Notes under the pieces: generated by a model
Seen by the model: the letters and a program-made list of their open reading frames with translations, nothing else
What the model was told of the DNA's origin: nothing
The model's database searches: none
Translations under genes and position numbers: made by a program
Assembly (NCBI GenBank): GCA_963662175.1
Contig: OY759215.1
Span: 18,527,079-18,591,078, forward strand
Reading direction: 5' to 3'
DNA: 64,000 nt
Source: Aradus depressus
Taxonomy: Eukaryota; Arthropoda; Insecta; Hemiptera; Aradidae
In this document: positions 1-12,027 of the stretch, in pieces
Layout: every line of letters starts with the position of its first letter
How positions within the stretch are numbered: position 1 is the stretch's first letter

Positions 1-310
1 CATCAAGCATCCCTCGACGACTTTAGAAATATGTTGACATTTATAATGATTTTGAGGTCTTATAAATGGTGGGTCACTTACCCTTAGAGCTAAAGATCAC
101 GGATTCGAAACCTGGCCGAAGCCTTTGTGATGACCCCAAGCGTCAAAAATAGATAGTTAAATACTGTGATACTGTACAACTGTACAAAAAGTACACACAT
201 TATACATTTTAAAAAACTGTTAAAAAGAAGAAATGCGCCATAATGTTGAACTTTTTGAAAAACCAGCTGTATATTATATTAATAATTATAGATATAAAAA
301 GATTAATAAT

Positions 311-553
311 AAACTTAAGCACGCCGTCCCTCGGATGGGACGTTAAGCGATGGTCCCGAGCCTGTACGATGTCAGGTACTCGTTAAAGACCCCTACCCTA
401 GATGAATAAAACTTTAGGGTAGGCAAAATTTAGGACTCCCACAGTAGAGTCGGGCTCATGTCCACCAGAGTGACGAAAGAGCGCTCTGGTAGTAGGCGAT
501 ATGACCTCGTAGTTAAAGCCCGGGCATGAGTCATGAAACCTAACCTAACCTAT
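311..553 (+). mobile_element. tRNA-derived SINE (family 1), head missing
   Basis: Matches the family 1 body from CTTAAGCACGCCGTCC to GGGCATGAGTCAT and ends in (AACCT)3. The tRNA-like head is absent or degraded: a B-box-like stretch at 107-118 (GGATTCGAAACC) is separated from it. Confidence 0.85.
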
Positions 554-1049
554 AAAAAGATTAAATAGATTCATTTTTATTAAAAGTGGAAAAGGATAAT
601 AGACGGTCGAAACAAAAGCTGGCCGTACCAGGTGTTGTTAGAGGCAGCAGTTGAGTTACAGACATGAAGCGAGACAGTTCACAAGTGTAATGCGAGACAG
701 TTCACAAGTGTAATGACAGACATGAAGCTGGCCACATAGAATTATGACTGATTTTTTTTTATGAAGTAGCCATCATCAATATAGCGCAAGTATATTGTTG
801 AAAATATAGGTTTATTTTCACGAGGGTTTTTGTCCAGTAACTGGAATTTCCGCCCTCAAGTGTTTTTGATGTCTGTTCTCGGCTTCCACTGCTAGTTATA
901 GACGGAACATCATTACAGTAATGTTATTTGAAAATTACACTTAAAAACAGGTTTATAACCCGACTTTATTCTTCTTTTTTTAAATTTTACATTTACAAAC
1001 TATATTAAGGTCATATGTACCTTTTTTTTAAACTGACATCACCATATGT

Positions 1050-1800
1050 TACATTACATACCACCTTTTCTCAAGACCATCATTGCTCCTGCAATGGTAC
1101 ACCACAACGTTTCTAATGGCAGCCACCTGCTCTACTCCGGAGTCTCCATAATATATTATTGTTTTTGGCAACCCGTTCATCCGGATGATTTCCTTTATTT
1201 CGAAGGGCCCTCTAGTAATTCTTTCCCTGTTACCCGCCTTGCACGAGAATTTGGTCTTCTTCCGTTATTACTGGGATTTGTTTTGCGTGTCGCTTGTCGA
1301 AGTAATGCTTCATATTTTCTTTATACTGGTTTTGTTTTTCCTCGGACAAGGGCGTTTCTTTGATCATATCGAGAGAGATTTCGTACTTATCGTCAGCAGG
1401 CAAAAAAGCTTTAACCCCAAAACGTTTTTAACTGAGGGGAGCAACCTAAGAACGCCGTGTACGATCTGTTGTCTCACGGCAGCGTCTAAGCAGTCCTCCT
1501 TTAAACCTAGGGTACACAGACATGAATTGCTTGTTGTCTCTGATTTTCCTTTAGCCCCATCCATTTCCAGCAGGGTGATATGTTAGTTCTAACTAACTTG
1601 ATCTGTCTCTCTTCTGCCAACTTTTTTAAAGCTCCTGAGAGAAACTGCAGTCCATTGTCAGTAACTATTTGCTTCACCTTATTGATGTGAGGAAACTCTT
1701 CTAAAAAATTGATTACAGTACCTGCACTTTCTTGGACAATAAAAATAAATACAGTGTGGGTCTTGGGACCCCCGGCAGAAGCAGCTAATAGAAGCGTAGC
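1050..1800 (-). pseudogene. Gypsy-type LTR retrotransposon integrase relic
   Basis: Minus-strand reading in shifting frames gives TVINFLEEFPHINKVKQIVT, DNGLQFLSGALKKLAEERQI, DMIKETPLSEEKQNQYKENM and HAKQIPVITEEDQILV, in the order of a Gypsy/Ty3 integrase core and C-terminal region. The catalytic-core TDNG motif is present but stops and frameshifts abound. No LTRs were identified beside it. Confidence 0.7.
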
Positions 1801-1979
1801 GTCCTGACATCAGCTCGGTTGACGGAGATCTCGCAATGTTTTAGGAATTATAATAAAGTTAAAATTTTATTTTTCTGAACCAAAAAAAAAAATCAATTGG
1901 TAAATTATATATTATGAATAAAAAAAAAATATTTGTGTTCATTCATTAAATTAATAGAACAATGACGGAAGATAGGGGC

Positions 1980-3770
1980 ACCTCAAATAGGGTAAGAGTC
2001 CATCAATAAAGAGATTGAAAGTTTATAGGGAAAGCGGAAACATACGTTTGAGGGTGTAATGTGTATGAGGGGTGTAAAGTCAATTTCATTGATCACAAGA
2101 AAAAGCAACAACCGAAGTTATGAGTCGACCAAGTAATGATACTAAAGGTTTAGAGGGAGAGCGGAAACATACCTATGAGGCAGAATGTAAAGTCGATTAC
2201 AGAGAGATCGAAAGAGTCTCAAATGAGCAACAACCGAAGTTATGAGTCGACCAAGTAATGATACTAAAGGTTTAGAGGGAGAGCGGAAACATACCTATGA
2301 GGCAGAATGTAAAGTCGATTACAGAGAGATCGAAAGAGTCTCAAATGAGCAACAACCGAAGTTATGAGTCGACCAAGTAATGATACTAAAGGTTTAGAGG
2401 GAGAGCGGAAACATACCTATGAGGCAGAATGTAAAGTCGATTACAGAGAGATCGAAAGAGTCTCAAATGAGCAACAACCGAAGTTATGAGTCGATCAAGT
2501 AATGATACTAAAGGTTCAGAGGGAGAGCGGAAACATACCTATGAGGCAGAATGTAAAGTCGATTACAGAGAGATCGAAAGACTTTCAAATGATCAACAAC
2601 CGAAGTTATGAGTCAACCAAGTAATGATACTAAAGGTTTAGAGGGAGAGCGGAAACTTGAGTGTGAGGCAGGATGTAAAGTCGATTACAGAGAGATCGAA
2701 AGAGTCTCAAATGATCAACAACCGAAGTTATGAGTCGACCAAGTAATGATACTAAAGGTTTAGAGGGAGAGCGGAAACATACCTATGACAGAATGTAAAG
2801 TCGATTACAGAGAGATCGAAAGAGTTTCAAATGATCAGCAACCGAAGTTATGAGTCAACCAAGTAATGATACTAAAGGTTTAGAGGGAGAGCGGAAACTT
2901 GAGTGTGAGGTAGGATGTAAAGTCGATTACAGAGAGATCGAAAGACCCTCAAATGATCAACAACCGAAGTTATGAGTCGACCAAGTAATGATACTAAAGG
3001 TTTAGAGGGAGAGCGGAAACATACCTATGAGACAGAATGTAAAGTCGATTACAGAGAGATCGAAAGAGTTTCAAATGATCAGCAACCGAAGTTATGAGTC
3101 AACCAAGTAATGATACTAAAGGTTTAGAGGGAGAGCGGAAACTTGAGTGTGAGGCAGGATGTAAAGTCGATTACAGAGAGATCGAAAGACCCTCAAATTA
3201 TCAACAACCGAAGTTATGAGTCGACCAAGTAATGATACTAAAGGTTTAGAGGGAGAGCGGAAACATACCTATGAGGTAGAATGTAAAGTCGATTACAGAG
3301 AGATCGAGAGAGTCACAAATGATCAACAAGCGAAGTTATGAGTCGACCAAGTAATGATACTAAAGGTTTAGAGGGAGAGCGGAAACATACCTATGAGACA
3401 GAATGTAAAGTCGATTACAGAGAGATCGAAAGAGTTTCAAATGATCAGCAACCGAAGTTATGAGTCAACCAAGTAATGATACTAAAGGTTTAGAGGGAGA
3501 GCGGAAACTTGAGTGTGAGGCAGGATGTAAAGTCGATTACAGAGAGATCGAAAGACCCTCAAATTATCAACAACCGAAGTTATGAGTCGACCAAGTAATG
3601 ATACTAAAGGTTTAGAGGGAGAGCGGAAACATACCTATGAGGTAGAATGTAAAGTCGATTACAGAGAGATCGAGAGAGTCACAAATGATCAACAAGCGAA
3701 GTTATGAGTCGACCAAGTAATGATACTAAAGGTTTAGAGGGAGAGCGGAAACTTAGGTGTGAGTCGGTGT
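1980..3770. repeat. Satellite array, about 121-bp unit, about 14 copies
   Basis: Head-to-tail units with the invariant core AGTAATGATACTAAAGGTTT and GTAAAGTCGATTACAGAGAG. Two unit types differ at CATACCTATGAGGCAGA versus CTTGAGTGTGAGGCAGG. In the right half they form a three-unit higher-order repeat of about 363 bp, duplicated at about 3000-3362 and 3363-3725. Confidence 0.95.
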
Positions 3771-3779
3771 GTAGCCTCA

Positions 3780-5310
3780 AATTCACAGATCAAAGGACAT
3801 ACAGAAGAGAAGAGCCAACCAGTGTAGCCAGAGATATATATTGACAAATGCTGGCATCTAGCGGAAGGAAACAGTACTATTAGTCTAATTTGACTGCTGA
3901 CATCTAGCCATGAGATCCAGAACTATTTGGAACAAACAGCGTTACGTTACGGTTTTTCCTAGTTGACCCCCAACTCCCAGGCGTCCCATAAGAAGCATAG
4001 CTTTAAAAAAGCTAAACAAATTATTTGTTTACTTTCCATTGTATCGACACAGATCGAAGAATTATATAACCTTTGTTTGATTTATATTTCATACTTAAAT
4101 AAAGCAACTGACTTTACAAATAACAAAATATGAAAATACTTTATTTTAATTATCATCATACACAAACTTTGTATAACAAGTAACAGCTAATAACCTACCG
4201 GCGGGAGGGAGGAGCGGTGAAGGCTCCAGTGTTGCCACATGCCCTTTTCTTTTTTTTACAAATATCATACACATATCTATAGTGTGATATATTGCATATC
4301 ACAGACCAAATGATAATTATAGTTATGAGAGCGACCACGAGAAGCGCACTAGTAGAACGATACATAAAGTGGAGGGGATGAGGTATTCTTTCCTCGCTGA
4401 AGTGCGGTATGAGGGAGTCAGTCGTCGTTCAGCCACTAAAGGTGGACAGTCTTCACTCAGCTATCAGAGGAGGTAAACAGTCCTCATTCAGCTACTAGAG
4501 GAGGTAGTCATTCCGAGTTCAGCTGTTGAGCTGGGCAGTTATTCAGAGTTGAGCTGTTGAGGGAGAGGACATTCCTGGCTGAGCTGTGGGAAGAAGGAGA
4601 CTCCTGTTTGAGCTGACGTAGGAGACCGAAGACTCTCATTTTGCTGCTGGAGGGAGATCATCCCTGCTGCCTACTTCGAAGGGACTGGAAGTTCCTCAAT
4701 CTTCGTGAATTCTGGAGGAGAGACCACAGGCTTGAGTGTGGTTAAGAAAAAGAAGACTTTCAAGGTAACGGAATCATTTATTTTACATTTTTCTCCGACA
4801 TCGAGACGAATGGCTGGCTGATCATCAATAGACACCTTCATGTTGCGGGAGTTACCAGAACATTTAAGTCTATATAAATTATTTCATGTTTTATAGATAT
4901 TTTATTCCAGATGTGCGATTATGGAGGGACGCCTCACTAATATATGTCAATAATTGTGTTAATAAATGTATGTTGTCTTATAAATTGTTCTCTAAATTCT
5001 CTATAGCCTAGTTCACCTTCTGAGTACGCATGTTAACCCCAAAAGTAAAATCATTTTCATAGTAATTAATAAATGTTTAAAGCCCCACAAGCAAGGTCAC
5101 TTCAATTTATGGTGTAGGATGCCGGGTATACTTCAATTTATGGTGGAGTTGCGCCGGGCATAGCTTCAATCTATTATATGAGGCAAAGATCATATCAATA
5201 GATATGTAAATCCATATATATATATACATATTTACTAACTTAAAGTCAAACCTATTTCAAGTTATACACCAAAAGACAATACCCCAAAAGGAGAGTTAAA
5301 TGTGCATAAT
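3780..5310. other. Non-coding stretch with LTR-like character
   Basis: Beyond the 170-bp repeat, 4400-4720 is a degenerate series of TTCAGCT...GAGGAGG blocks spaced about 30-45 bp. It is followed by AATAAA at about 4970 and a twice-repeated CTTCAATTTATGGTG at 5100-5150. This resembles LTR DNA, but no paired LTR or primer site was found. No ORF supported. Confidence 0.3.
4076..4245 (+). repeat. 170-bp dispersed repeat, copy A
   Basis: Near-identical to 7006-7176, from TTTGATTTATATT to GGCTCCAGTGTTGCCACA. It contains AATAAA hexamers and may be an end of an LTR element or a 3' terminal fragment. No coding sequence. Confidence 0.8.
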
Positions 5311-5321
5311 CTACTAGATCG

Positions 5322-6734
5322 TAGGGTTGTGCCGGTCCGGGAAAATTCTTTCACAGGTCCAATTGCTCCCAACGGCATGTTGGGGCAGTGACAATTAACC
5401 GGTCCAGTGACAGTCACAGAGGAGAGACCGGAGCAATTATGTTGCCCCTGCGCGTAATCGCGTACGCGGTACGCCTATTCAATCGGTCCGATCCGATTCC
5501 CGCCTCCCGAACTTGAGTGTTCCTTCGTGGAATTCCACGCTGGTTCCATATAGACATTCGAACGATTGATGTACACCGACTACCGAGTAAATTAAAATGT
5601 GTTATTGTAATTGCCTGGAGAGTAAACAACACACAAGGCGAGTCCCAGAGCTACAAACCAACGACAAGAGAAACCGAAGTGGAAGACACTGCAACTCAAA
5701 ATAAGCCAAATGTTTGGGCCAAGCATTTGAAAAAACTTAAATCCACACCGGCAAGAATACGTAAGTACCTAACCTCATTGTAAAATAGTTTGAAATTTTT
5801 TTTCTTTAATTGAAAATTGTCCACTTGTAGGTACAAATGAAAGCAGTGCAATAATTGAATTGCAACGATATATGGATGAAGAGGTTGACGAATTAACAAC
5901 AGATCCAGTAAAATGGTGGTTCCTGAATCAACATAATTATACACTGCTTTCAGCAGTTGCTAAAGAACGCTTATGCATTGTAGCTACTTCTGTCCCCTGC
6001 GAACAGCTATTTGCAAAGCAGGCCAGATAATATCAGAAAGACGGTCCCAATTATCACAAATGAAGGCAAGAATGCTGTTATTTTTAAATCATAACTTTAA
6101 TCAAAAATGATATGTTTATTTTATTTTCTTTGGTTATTTTATTTTATGTTCTTTGTTCCATTGTAATAAATTTCTATATTACAACTGAGTGTATATTACT
6201 AATTATTGACCTTCCTCTTATAATTTAATTATAGTTATTGCTACATAATTATAATAATAACACATTTATTTCAAGATATTATTCTAATAATTTATATTAT
6301 GCCCTCCCTTCTACCTGCAGTACCAGCACCGGTACTGATATAGGAATAACCGCATGAGGATTGAATGTTTATGTCATAGCATGTCCAATGTTCAACATAA
6401 AACTCAGTTAAAGGAAAATAAAATAATGAAGGAAGGAGGGATTTTGAAATCGGCGCACTTTTTCCGCCAAGCAGCATTTTGTTTCGGATTGTCCAGTCAC
6501 AGATTCTAAAAAAAATAGGAGGGGAAACTAGAAAGGGACGGCGATCTCGATCCGAGTACCGGTACAGCGGAACAGGAGCAGAGATCGTTGAGAAAATCCT
6601 CCCTCCCAAGGTCTGTGTCCACTGCTTCTGCTCCAAACTGTACCGGTAATTTTAAACCAATGGAGCAGGTGGCTATTGCTCCGGCCCCAGATTAGGTGAC
6701 ACGTCACTGCTCCAGCTGTACCGTCCCACCCCTG
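5322..6734 (+). mobile_element. hAT element (ZBED type), internally deleted, with 8-bp target duplication
   Basis: The left end TAGGGTTGTGCCGGTCC pairs with the reverse complement of the right end (CAGGGGTGGGACGGTAC). Flanks are ctagatcg (5314-5321) and ctagatgg (6735-6742), an 8-bp target duplication with one mismatch. A hAT C-terminal dimerisation domain lies inside. Most of the transposase is missing. Confidence 0.85.
5690..6090 (+). pseudogene. hAT transposase C-terminal domain, broken
   Basis: After a likely intron (donor gtaagt near 5760, acceptor cttgtag near 5830) the frame reads ELQRYMDEEVDELTTDPVKW, WFLNQHNYTLLSAVAKERLC and VATSVPCEQLFAKQ. This is the hAT dimerisation region (C-terminal W..N...P.L...A...L...ATS...ER.FS). 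A stop at 6027 and a second in the next segment break it. Confidence 0.82.
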
Positions 6735-7005
6735 CTAGATGGTTCATCTAACAGTCCTGGATGTGGCAAAACCCATTAAATTTTTGATCCTGGCCAGTTG
6801 AACTCTCTCGACTTTTTTATTGTTTCAGTGGCCACCAAGTAAATTTTAACATAATTTCTAAAATACCTGAAGTTCTCCGCCAAATTGCCGCTTGTCACAT
6901 TCAGTATTGTGGGCTTATTGTACTCTATTATTATAGCCAAAACAAAACAGGCACAATGCCAAAACATTCAGTCTTCAATCAATCGATCACCCGACCGCGC
7001 CATGT

Positions 7006-7176
7006 TTGATTTATATTTTATACTTAAATAAAACAACTGGCTTTACAAATAACTAAATATGAAAAGACTTTATTTTAATTATCATCATACACAAGCTTCG
7101 TCTAACAAGTAACAGCTAATAACCTTCTGGCGGGAAGGGCGAGCAGTGAGGGCTCCAGTGTTGCCACAACCTATGC
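7006..7176 (+). repeat. 170-bp dispersed repeat, copy B
   Basis: Second copy of 4076-4245, same orientation, about 90% identical by eye. Confidence 0.8.
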
Positions 7177-7271
7177 CACTCCTGAATAAAAGAGTTTATC
7201 TATCAGCGAAGACTCGTCAAAATCGATTCACTTGGTGGTATCCCCCTTTAGCTAGACCTGGCCGACAATGT

Positions 7272-7530
7272 TATATCGACAGTATACCCGCAAAACCTCG
7301 TAAGTCAGAAAATGAAAAGTTTACAGCAGAGATGAAAAACTGTTTAACTTCATTTTAACTATATTGGAAGTCTGTATTTTACTAAATACATTTTATCTTA
7401 TCTGAACAATGCTTGAAAAATATTGTTTTTTGTTCCGTTGCGGAGAACATTGATACTTCTAAAAACACCAAAAGCTAGATAAATAATAAGTTCGGACTTA
7501 CGAGGTTTTGCGGGTATACTATCGATATAC
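7272..7530. mobile_element. MITE with about 35-bp terminal inverted repeats
   Basis: TATATCGACAGTATACCCGC at the left is the inverse of GCGGGTATACTATCGATATA at the right, and the arms continue through CAAAACCTCGTAAGTC. Internal 190 bp without coding. Superfamily not assigned. Confidence 0.75.
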
Positions 7531-7539
7531 CCTACTAGC

Positions 7540-7970
7540 AGTAATACCCGACGTTGCCCGGGGTGTCATCACCCCAGGTGTAAAATAGCTAAATGAGAAC
7601 GTGTGAGTTATACTGATTTTGTTCAGCTGATTCTTCTTCTATCAACGTTTAAAGATCTAGTATTAATTTTGTGTATCTCCCCCACCTCCAGTTCAACAGT
7701 TTGTAAAGCCACGTAGCCTATGTTTGAACCGGGCATTAAATGACGCAACATGGGAAAATTTATGAAATGTCCATCAACAGTAAAGAGCAAGCACTCATTT
7801 TATGTTTTAGGCCCCTCCCATTCGAAATTTTGTGAACCCATGAGGTACTCACCAGTGAAAAAAGTTCAATGAAATTTTATGGAAATGAATCAAACCATTT
7901 TGGAGCTATGGCAGCAAAAACATCATACAACCAAGCCTGATAAAAACATTACTCTCCACAGTCGGTTAAA
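7540..7970 (+). repeat. Degenerate dispersed repeat, LINE/SINE tail-like
   Basis: Begins with AATACCCGACGTTGCCCGGG, a motif seen in dispersed invertebrate retroposon tails, and continues through CATTCGAAATTTTGTGAACC. No ORF. The class is an inference from similarity of style. Confidence 0.4.
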
Positions 7971-8066
7971 CAGTTCTTACTTGTGTATTTTTACACAATG
8001 TTCTATTATCTTTAGACAGGGTCTTCCTTAACAGTTATTAGTTGTCAATGATTATGGTATACTTAC

Positions 8067-8123
8067 ATAGGCCAGGAGACAGAGACAGAGGCCGAGTTTG
8101 GCGATGAGAGAGGAGAGAGTCAT
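8067..8123 (-). CDS. First coding exon of a putative secreted protein, copy 1
   Basis: ATG followed by 18 codons reading MTLSSLIAKLGLCLCLLAY, then donor gtaagt. The peptide has the hydrophobic core of a signal peptide. A TATA box sits about 40 nt upstream, so the leader is very short. This architecture (tiny signal exon, then an intron) is common in arthropod cuticle and other secreted-protein genes, but the mature part is not visible. Downstream (below 8067) I see only repeats, so the gene may be incomplete or its next exon may be unrecognised. A second copy lies at 23401-23457. Confidence 0.6.
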
Positions 8124-8132
8124 GGTGAGGTG

Positions 8133-8170
8133 AGTGAGACTGGGGTGAGGCTGGTCTCTGTATTATAGCC
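8133..8170 (-). promoter_or_regulatory. Core promoter of first-exon copy 1 (TATA plus initiator)
   Basis: Minus strand GGCTATAATACAG gives a TATA-like box at 8167-8161. About 26-32 nt downstream are initiator-like CCAGTC and TCACTC. The ATG follows within about 15-20 nt. A GC-rich stretch lies just upstream (8168-8215). Confidence 0.5.
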
Positions 8171-8456
8171 GGCCCCCTCCCAGCCTCGCCTCCTCCAACC
8201 CTCCATCACCACGTCTCCTATCTTCATACTCTGACAAACAGCTGATTTCTAACAACGTCTCAGTGGTCAATATCTGAACTTTAAGGGCTAAAACGTCCAC
8301 TTTTCCAGGTTGCTATTTCCCCAACTACACGTGATATAAGAGAATGTATTTTTGTAATCGAGAAAAAATGTTGAGTTTCAACGTAACATAATGTTTCCCG
8401 ACCAACTCGGGATTTCATTCCGACATTTCATCCATATATGAAAATATATATATATA

Positions 8457-9610
8457 TCAAGGTCATCCCATAAGTAATGTCGGTTTCTCATTATTGCCTG
8501 TATATAAAATTAAAGCCAACTGCCTTTAGATGATGATTTGTTTACCAATAATATTTAAATAGGTATTAATAAGTAATTAACTTATATTGTTTTGACTGAG
8601 GAATATCTATCTTTAGGCCTTCAGTTCACATTTTACCATGGAAGTGACTAGTGAACATATTCGGCATATTTTGTTATGGAAATTTAACAATGGCGAAAAA
8701 GCTGCTCCCACGCATCGAAAAATTGAGGAAGTTTATGGCGAGGGTCCAATAAGTGAGAAGCAGGTGCAACGATGCTTTGAAAAATTTCGTGGTGGACATT
8801 TCGACTTTGTAGATGAGCCTCACTCAGGCCGACCTGTTCAATTAGACGAGGATCTTCTGAGAGCTGCAGTTGAAGAAAATCCAGCTGTAACAGTTGAAGA
8901 ACCCATCCCACCATCCACCGGCATCTCCATCAGATCGGAAACATTTTGAAATTACGAAAATGAGTGCCACATGAGCTTAGCAAGGCAAATCTTAGAGGGC
9001 GTATCTCGATTTGCTCTTCATTAATCTCTAGGCTTGATGGGGAGCCATTTCTCGCTAGGATCGTCATTGGTGACGAAAAGTGGGTTCTTTACAACAATGT
9101 TGTGGGCAAGAACCAATACCTCAGCCTAGAGCAGGCCTCCATCCCGAAAAGGTTTTGCTTTCTGTTTGGTGGGATATGGGAGGCATAATTCACTGAATTA
9201 TGAATGTTTAAAAAAGAATGAAACGATCACCAAAGAGGTTTACTGTCAACAGCTTGACCGTTTAAATCAAGCTCTTTCAGAAAAACGGCCTTCTTTAGTG
9301 ATTAGACGTGGAGTTTTGTTTCATCAAGAAAACGCAAGGCTCACACTGCCAAAGACACGATTACAAAAATCCATGGCTTTGGTTGGAAAATTATGGCTCA
9401 CCCACCTTATTCGGCTGATTTAGCCCCCTCAGATTTCCATTTTCCGGAGTCTACAAAATTATTTAAAGGAAAAAACAATGAAGTCGTCAGAAGAAATGAA
9501 AATGACAGTGAGTCAATTTTTTAATTCAAAAGAGAAAGATTTTTGAAATTTTTTTTACACAACCCCATCCAACTTATTTAAAAACCGACATTACTTATGG
9601 GATGACCTGA
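8457..9610 (+). mobile_element. mariner element, full length but dead
   Basis: Terminal inverted repeats TCAAGGTCATCCCATAAGTA (left) and TC-AGGTCATCCCATAAGTA (right, reverse complement) with flanking TA duplications at 8455-8456 and 9611-9612. The length, 1154 bp, is close to a complete mariner. Confidence 0.93.
8638..9570 (+). pseudogene. mariner transposase, frameshifted
   Basis: Starts at ATG 8638 with the N-terminal helix-turn-helix region (HIRHILLWKFNNGEKA, then YGEGPISEKQVQRCFEKFR, then DEPHSGRP). The frame breaks near 8905. Later frames give IVIGDEKWVLYNN (first catalytic Asp), HQENARLTLPKT (the usual HDNARPH, second Asp replaced by Glu) and YSADLAPSDFHF (third Asp region). Several frameshifts and the E substitution make it non-functional. 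Confidence 0.9.
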
Positions 9611-9719
9611 TATTACAGTCGAGTGCGATCAGATCACACAAGGAAGGGTTTCGTACAAGTACAAGCATTCTAGAGAATTGGGTGCTCATCAATTTGCAGC
9701 TGACTTTGTTCTTCTATGG

Positions 9720-10215
9720 AGAATCAGCGGAGAGCGAAGATCTTAGCTTGTCTTTCCTACATTCAACTTGAGTTTCCTTATTGAAAACCAGTGAGAAACT
9801 TCTGTCAGGGCTTCCTGGAGTTGTTCAATGGCGACGGAGAGGATACTATGCTGACAGGCGATCATAGTATCATCTGCATAGGTGGCTAATGTCGGTGTGG
9901 GAGCTTCGGGGGTGTCTTGCATGCACAAATTGAAAAGCAGAGAGCTCAGAATAGCATCTTGAGGGACCCCAGCTGTTACATTTTTCTTTTTGATTAGCGC
10001 GTTGTTGATCAACACATGAAACGTCCTGCCATGGAGATATTATTGTTTAGGAACATAGCTTATGTAAAAGTTGTTAACGTGTAGTTTTGTCAATGTGGTG
10101 GTGTCAATTCTTCGAAGAGAGAAAACTTTGGCCTCCATTTTGGCAACATTAAGCTTACATTTCCACATGTTGAACCAATACGCCAAGACTTCCACACATG
10201 GTAGAAGGATATCTA
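9720..10215 (-). pseudogene. Jockey-like LINE reverse transcriptase fragment, rearranged
   Basis: Minus-strand 10015-9743 reads NNALIKKKNVTAGVPQDAIL, LATYADDTMIACQH and WFSIRKLKLNVGKT: RT fingers/palm with the YADD catalytic box. Upstream on the same strand (10205-10100) a second piece, WFNMWKCKLNVAKMEAKVF, is the post-YADD segment again, so two RT pieces are joined out of order. Confidence 0.8.
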
Positions 10216-10239
10216 TGACTGGAGACTTGTAATATTAGC

Positions 10240-10362
10240 AGTAGTATAAGTACAGTGTAAGTATAAACATACAGTTAATATAATAAGGGGGAAGCCCAGC
10301 GCTTCCAGGGAAGGGATAAGAGCACTGGATGCTTAGGTCCCTAGGTGTAAAACACCAGCCCA

Positions 10363-10409
<47 letters not shown>

Positions 10410-12000
10410 TTAGAAAGGTATCATCAGCGCAGGTAGCCAACAGCGCTAAGGGAGGATGAGGCATGTCGGCAGTAGAGTTAAACGACTAAGTATATCACCC
10501 GCTTGGACCATCTGCTGAAGTTGATCCAGGTCTGAAATGTTCTGCAGGAAACTGGAAATTCACTCACAAACGCATATTGATACATAATATTAATGGTTAA
10601 CGAGACTCTCCTATCTCGCAGTGAAACATTGCCTCATTTCTATAACATTCTAAGTGATAAGGAAAATAACATACAAACACTACCGATTGAATTAAGAATA
10701 ATGAATATTTATTGAATTATATATAAGAACAATGTACATTCAAAAAATCAAAACAATAACTATAATGAACATAAATTAATTAAAAGTTCAAGAAAGAAGG
10801 ATCTTCATTTTGTCAATCTTTATGAAACAGGTTGATCTCTGGAATCTGAAACATGAAATATATATTTCTAACAGAGTAGTGAAAAGATGAATCTAGGATA
10901 TATAAAGAAAAAATAATGCAAATTGAATTATGTACTTCCCCATAGATACATTACATTTTCTAAAGCTAAAACTCAATATTTGACTTATACATTGGCTTCT
11001 GAGTCCTCAAACTAAATTTTATGTCGATATCTTCATTAGGGTATTTGAGTCGAACAACCCTTCCCTAATCCTACTCTTCCCTTTGATTGATTTCATGGTA
11101 GGTGCCATCTTCATGGGGTTTTGAATTTAAATATAAAATCATATCAACAATGTCGACACATTTATTACTGTGATGTAAAAACTACAGAACATTCTTTTTA
11201 ATGAATATAGAAAAGAGGTAATTTTTTTATTATAATATAATATATATATATCAAGGTGTTTAAAAAAAAAAAAAAAAACAAGAAAACATATAAAACAGCT
11301 GTGAAACAAATGTAGTAGAGTCGAGAGTGGAGTCGTGAGCTAGCTCTTAAACGGTGCACTGTGAATTGATATGTTTTAAATAAAAATGGAGTTGAACAAT
11401 TAGATGAAAGTTGACTGGGGTGAAGTTGAGGTATATATCAATGTGGTAGAAACTTGAAAAGAAGGTACATTTGATTATATATATATATTTTTCAATATGC
11501 CCAAACAAACAAAAAAATAATAGTTTTTTAAGTATTTAGTTTAATGATTTTTGTTCTATTGTTTTTTCTTTTGTTCTGTTTTGTTCAATGTTCAGATTTT
11601 TAATTATAATATGTAAATAAAGCAAATAACCCTAATATTTGTCCTCTTAAAATTCTATTCTATTCATCTTCCCTGTTGGCCCAGTAGTATCATTTGAAAA
11701 ACCTTTGGATTAGAAATTAATATTATTTAAAATTATTAAAAAATTGGTATCTCTTTGTAAATCCAAGTGTAAAGTTTGTTAAATGGAATTTGTTTGTTGT
11801 ATACGTGTACTTTCTTCAAAATTGCACGTCTTAAATTATTGATAATATTTTTTTTAGGGCCATTTTCGAAAAACTACTGTAGAAATCAAAATTTAAATAA
11901 AGAAAAAGATCAAATTTCTACAGGAAATGTGGTAGCAAACAAGTTTTAATCACAATTACATTGGCTATAATGAATGTATCTACACGAACTTTTATATTAA
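10240..12000. other. Non-coding, AT-rich; microsatellite and dispersed repeats
   Basis: Holds a (TA)n tract at 10366-10402, a minus-oriented fragment of repeat family C at about 10920-11100, a poly(A) run at 11263, and a dispersed repeat from about 11280 to 11935 (inverse of 49020-49420). No gene seen. Confidence 0.6.
11280..11935 (-). repeat. Dispersed repeat D, copy 1
   Basis: Its reverse complement aligns with 49020-49420: ACCACATTTCCTGTAGAAAT at one end, the GGGCC(C)TAAAAAA and CAAGAAAGTGCAC blocks in the middle, GGGTTAACAGGGAAAATGAA further on and CAGCTG near the other end. Possibly a non-autonomous DNA element. Confidence 0.6.
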
Positions 12001-12027
12001 ATATCTTTTGGAAACAATAATTTTGCT

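Noticed and set aside
2100..3760. CRISPR-like regularly spaced repeats
   Set aside because: Units are contiguous tandem copies without unique spacers, in a eukaryotic context; same for 16583-17222, 36101-36583 and 62288-62818.
4380..4720. Repeated TTCAGCT...GAGGAGG blocks as a coding repeat protein
   Set aside because: Spacing is irregular and every frame has stops; treated as LTR-like non-coding DNA.
5517..5783. 88-residue ORF at the hAT left half as an independent gene
   Set aside because: It sits inside the hAT element and ends at the donor-like site before the transposase C-terminal part; at most a remnant of the transposase N-terminal region.
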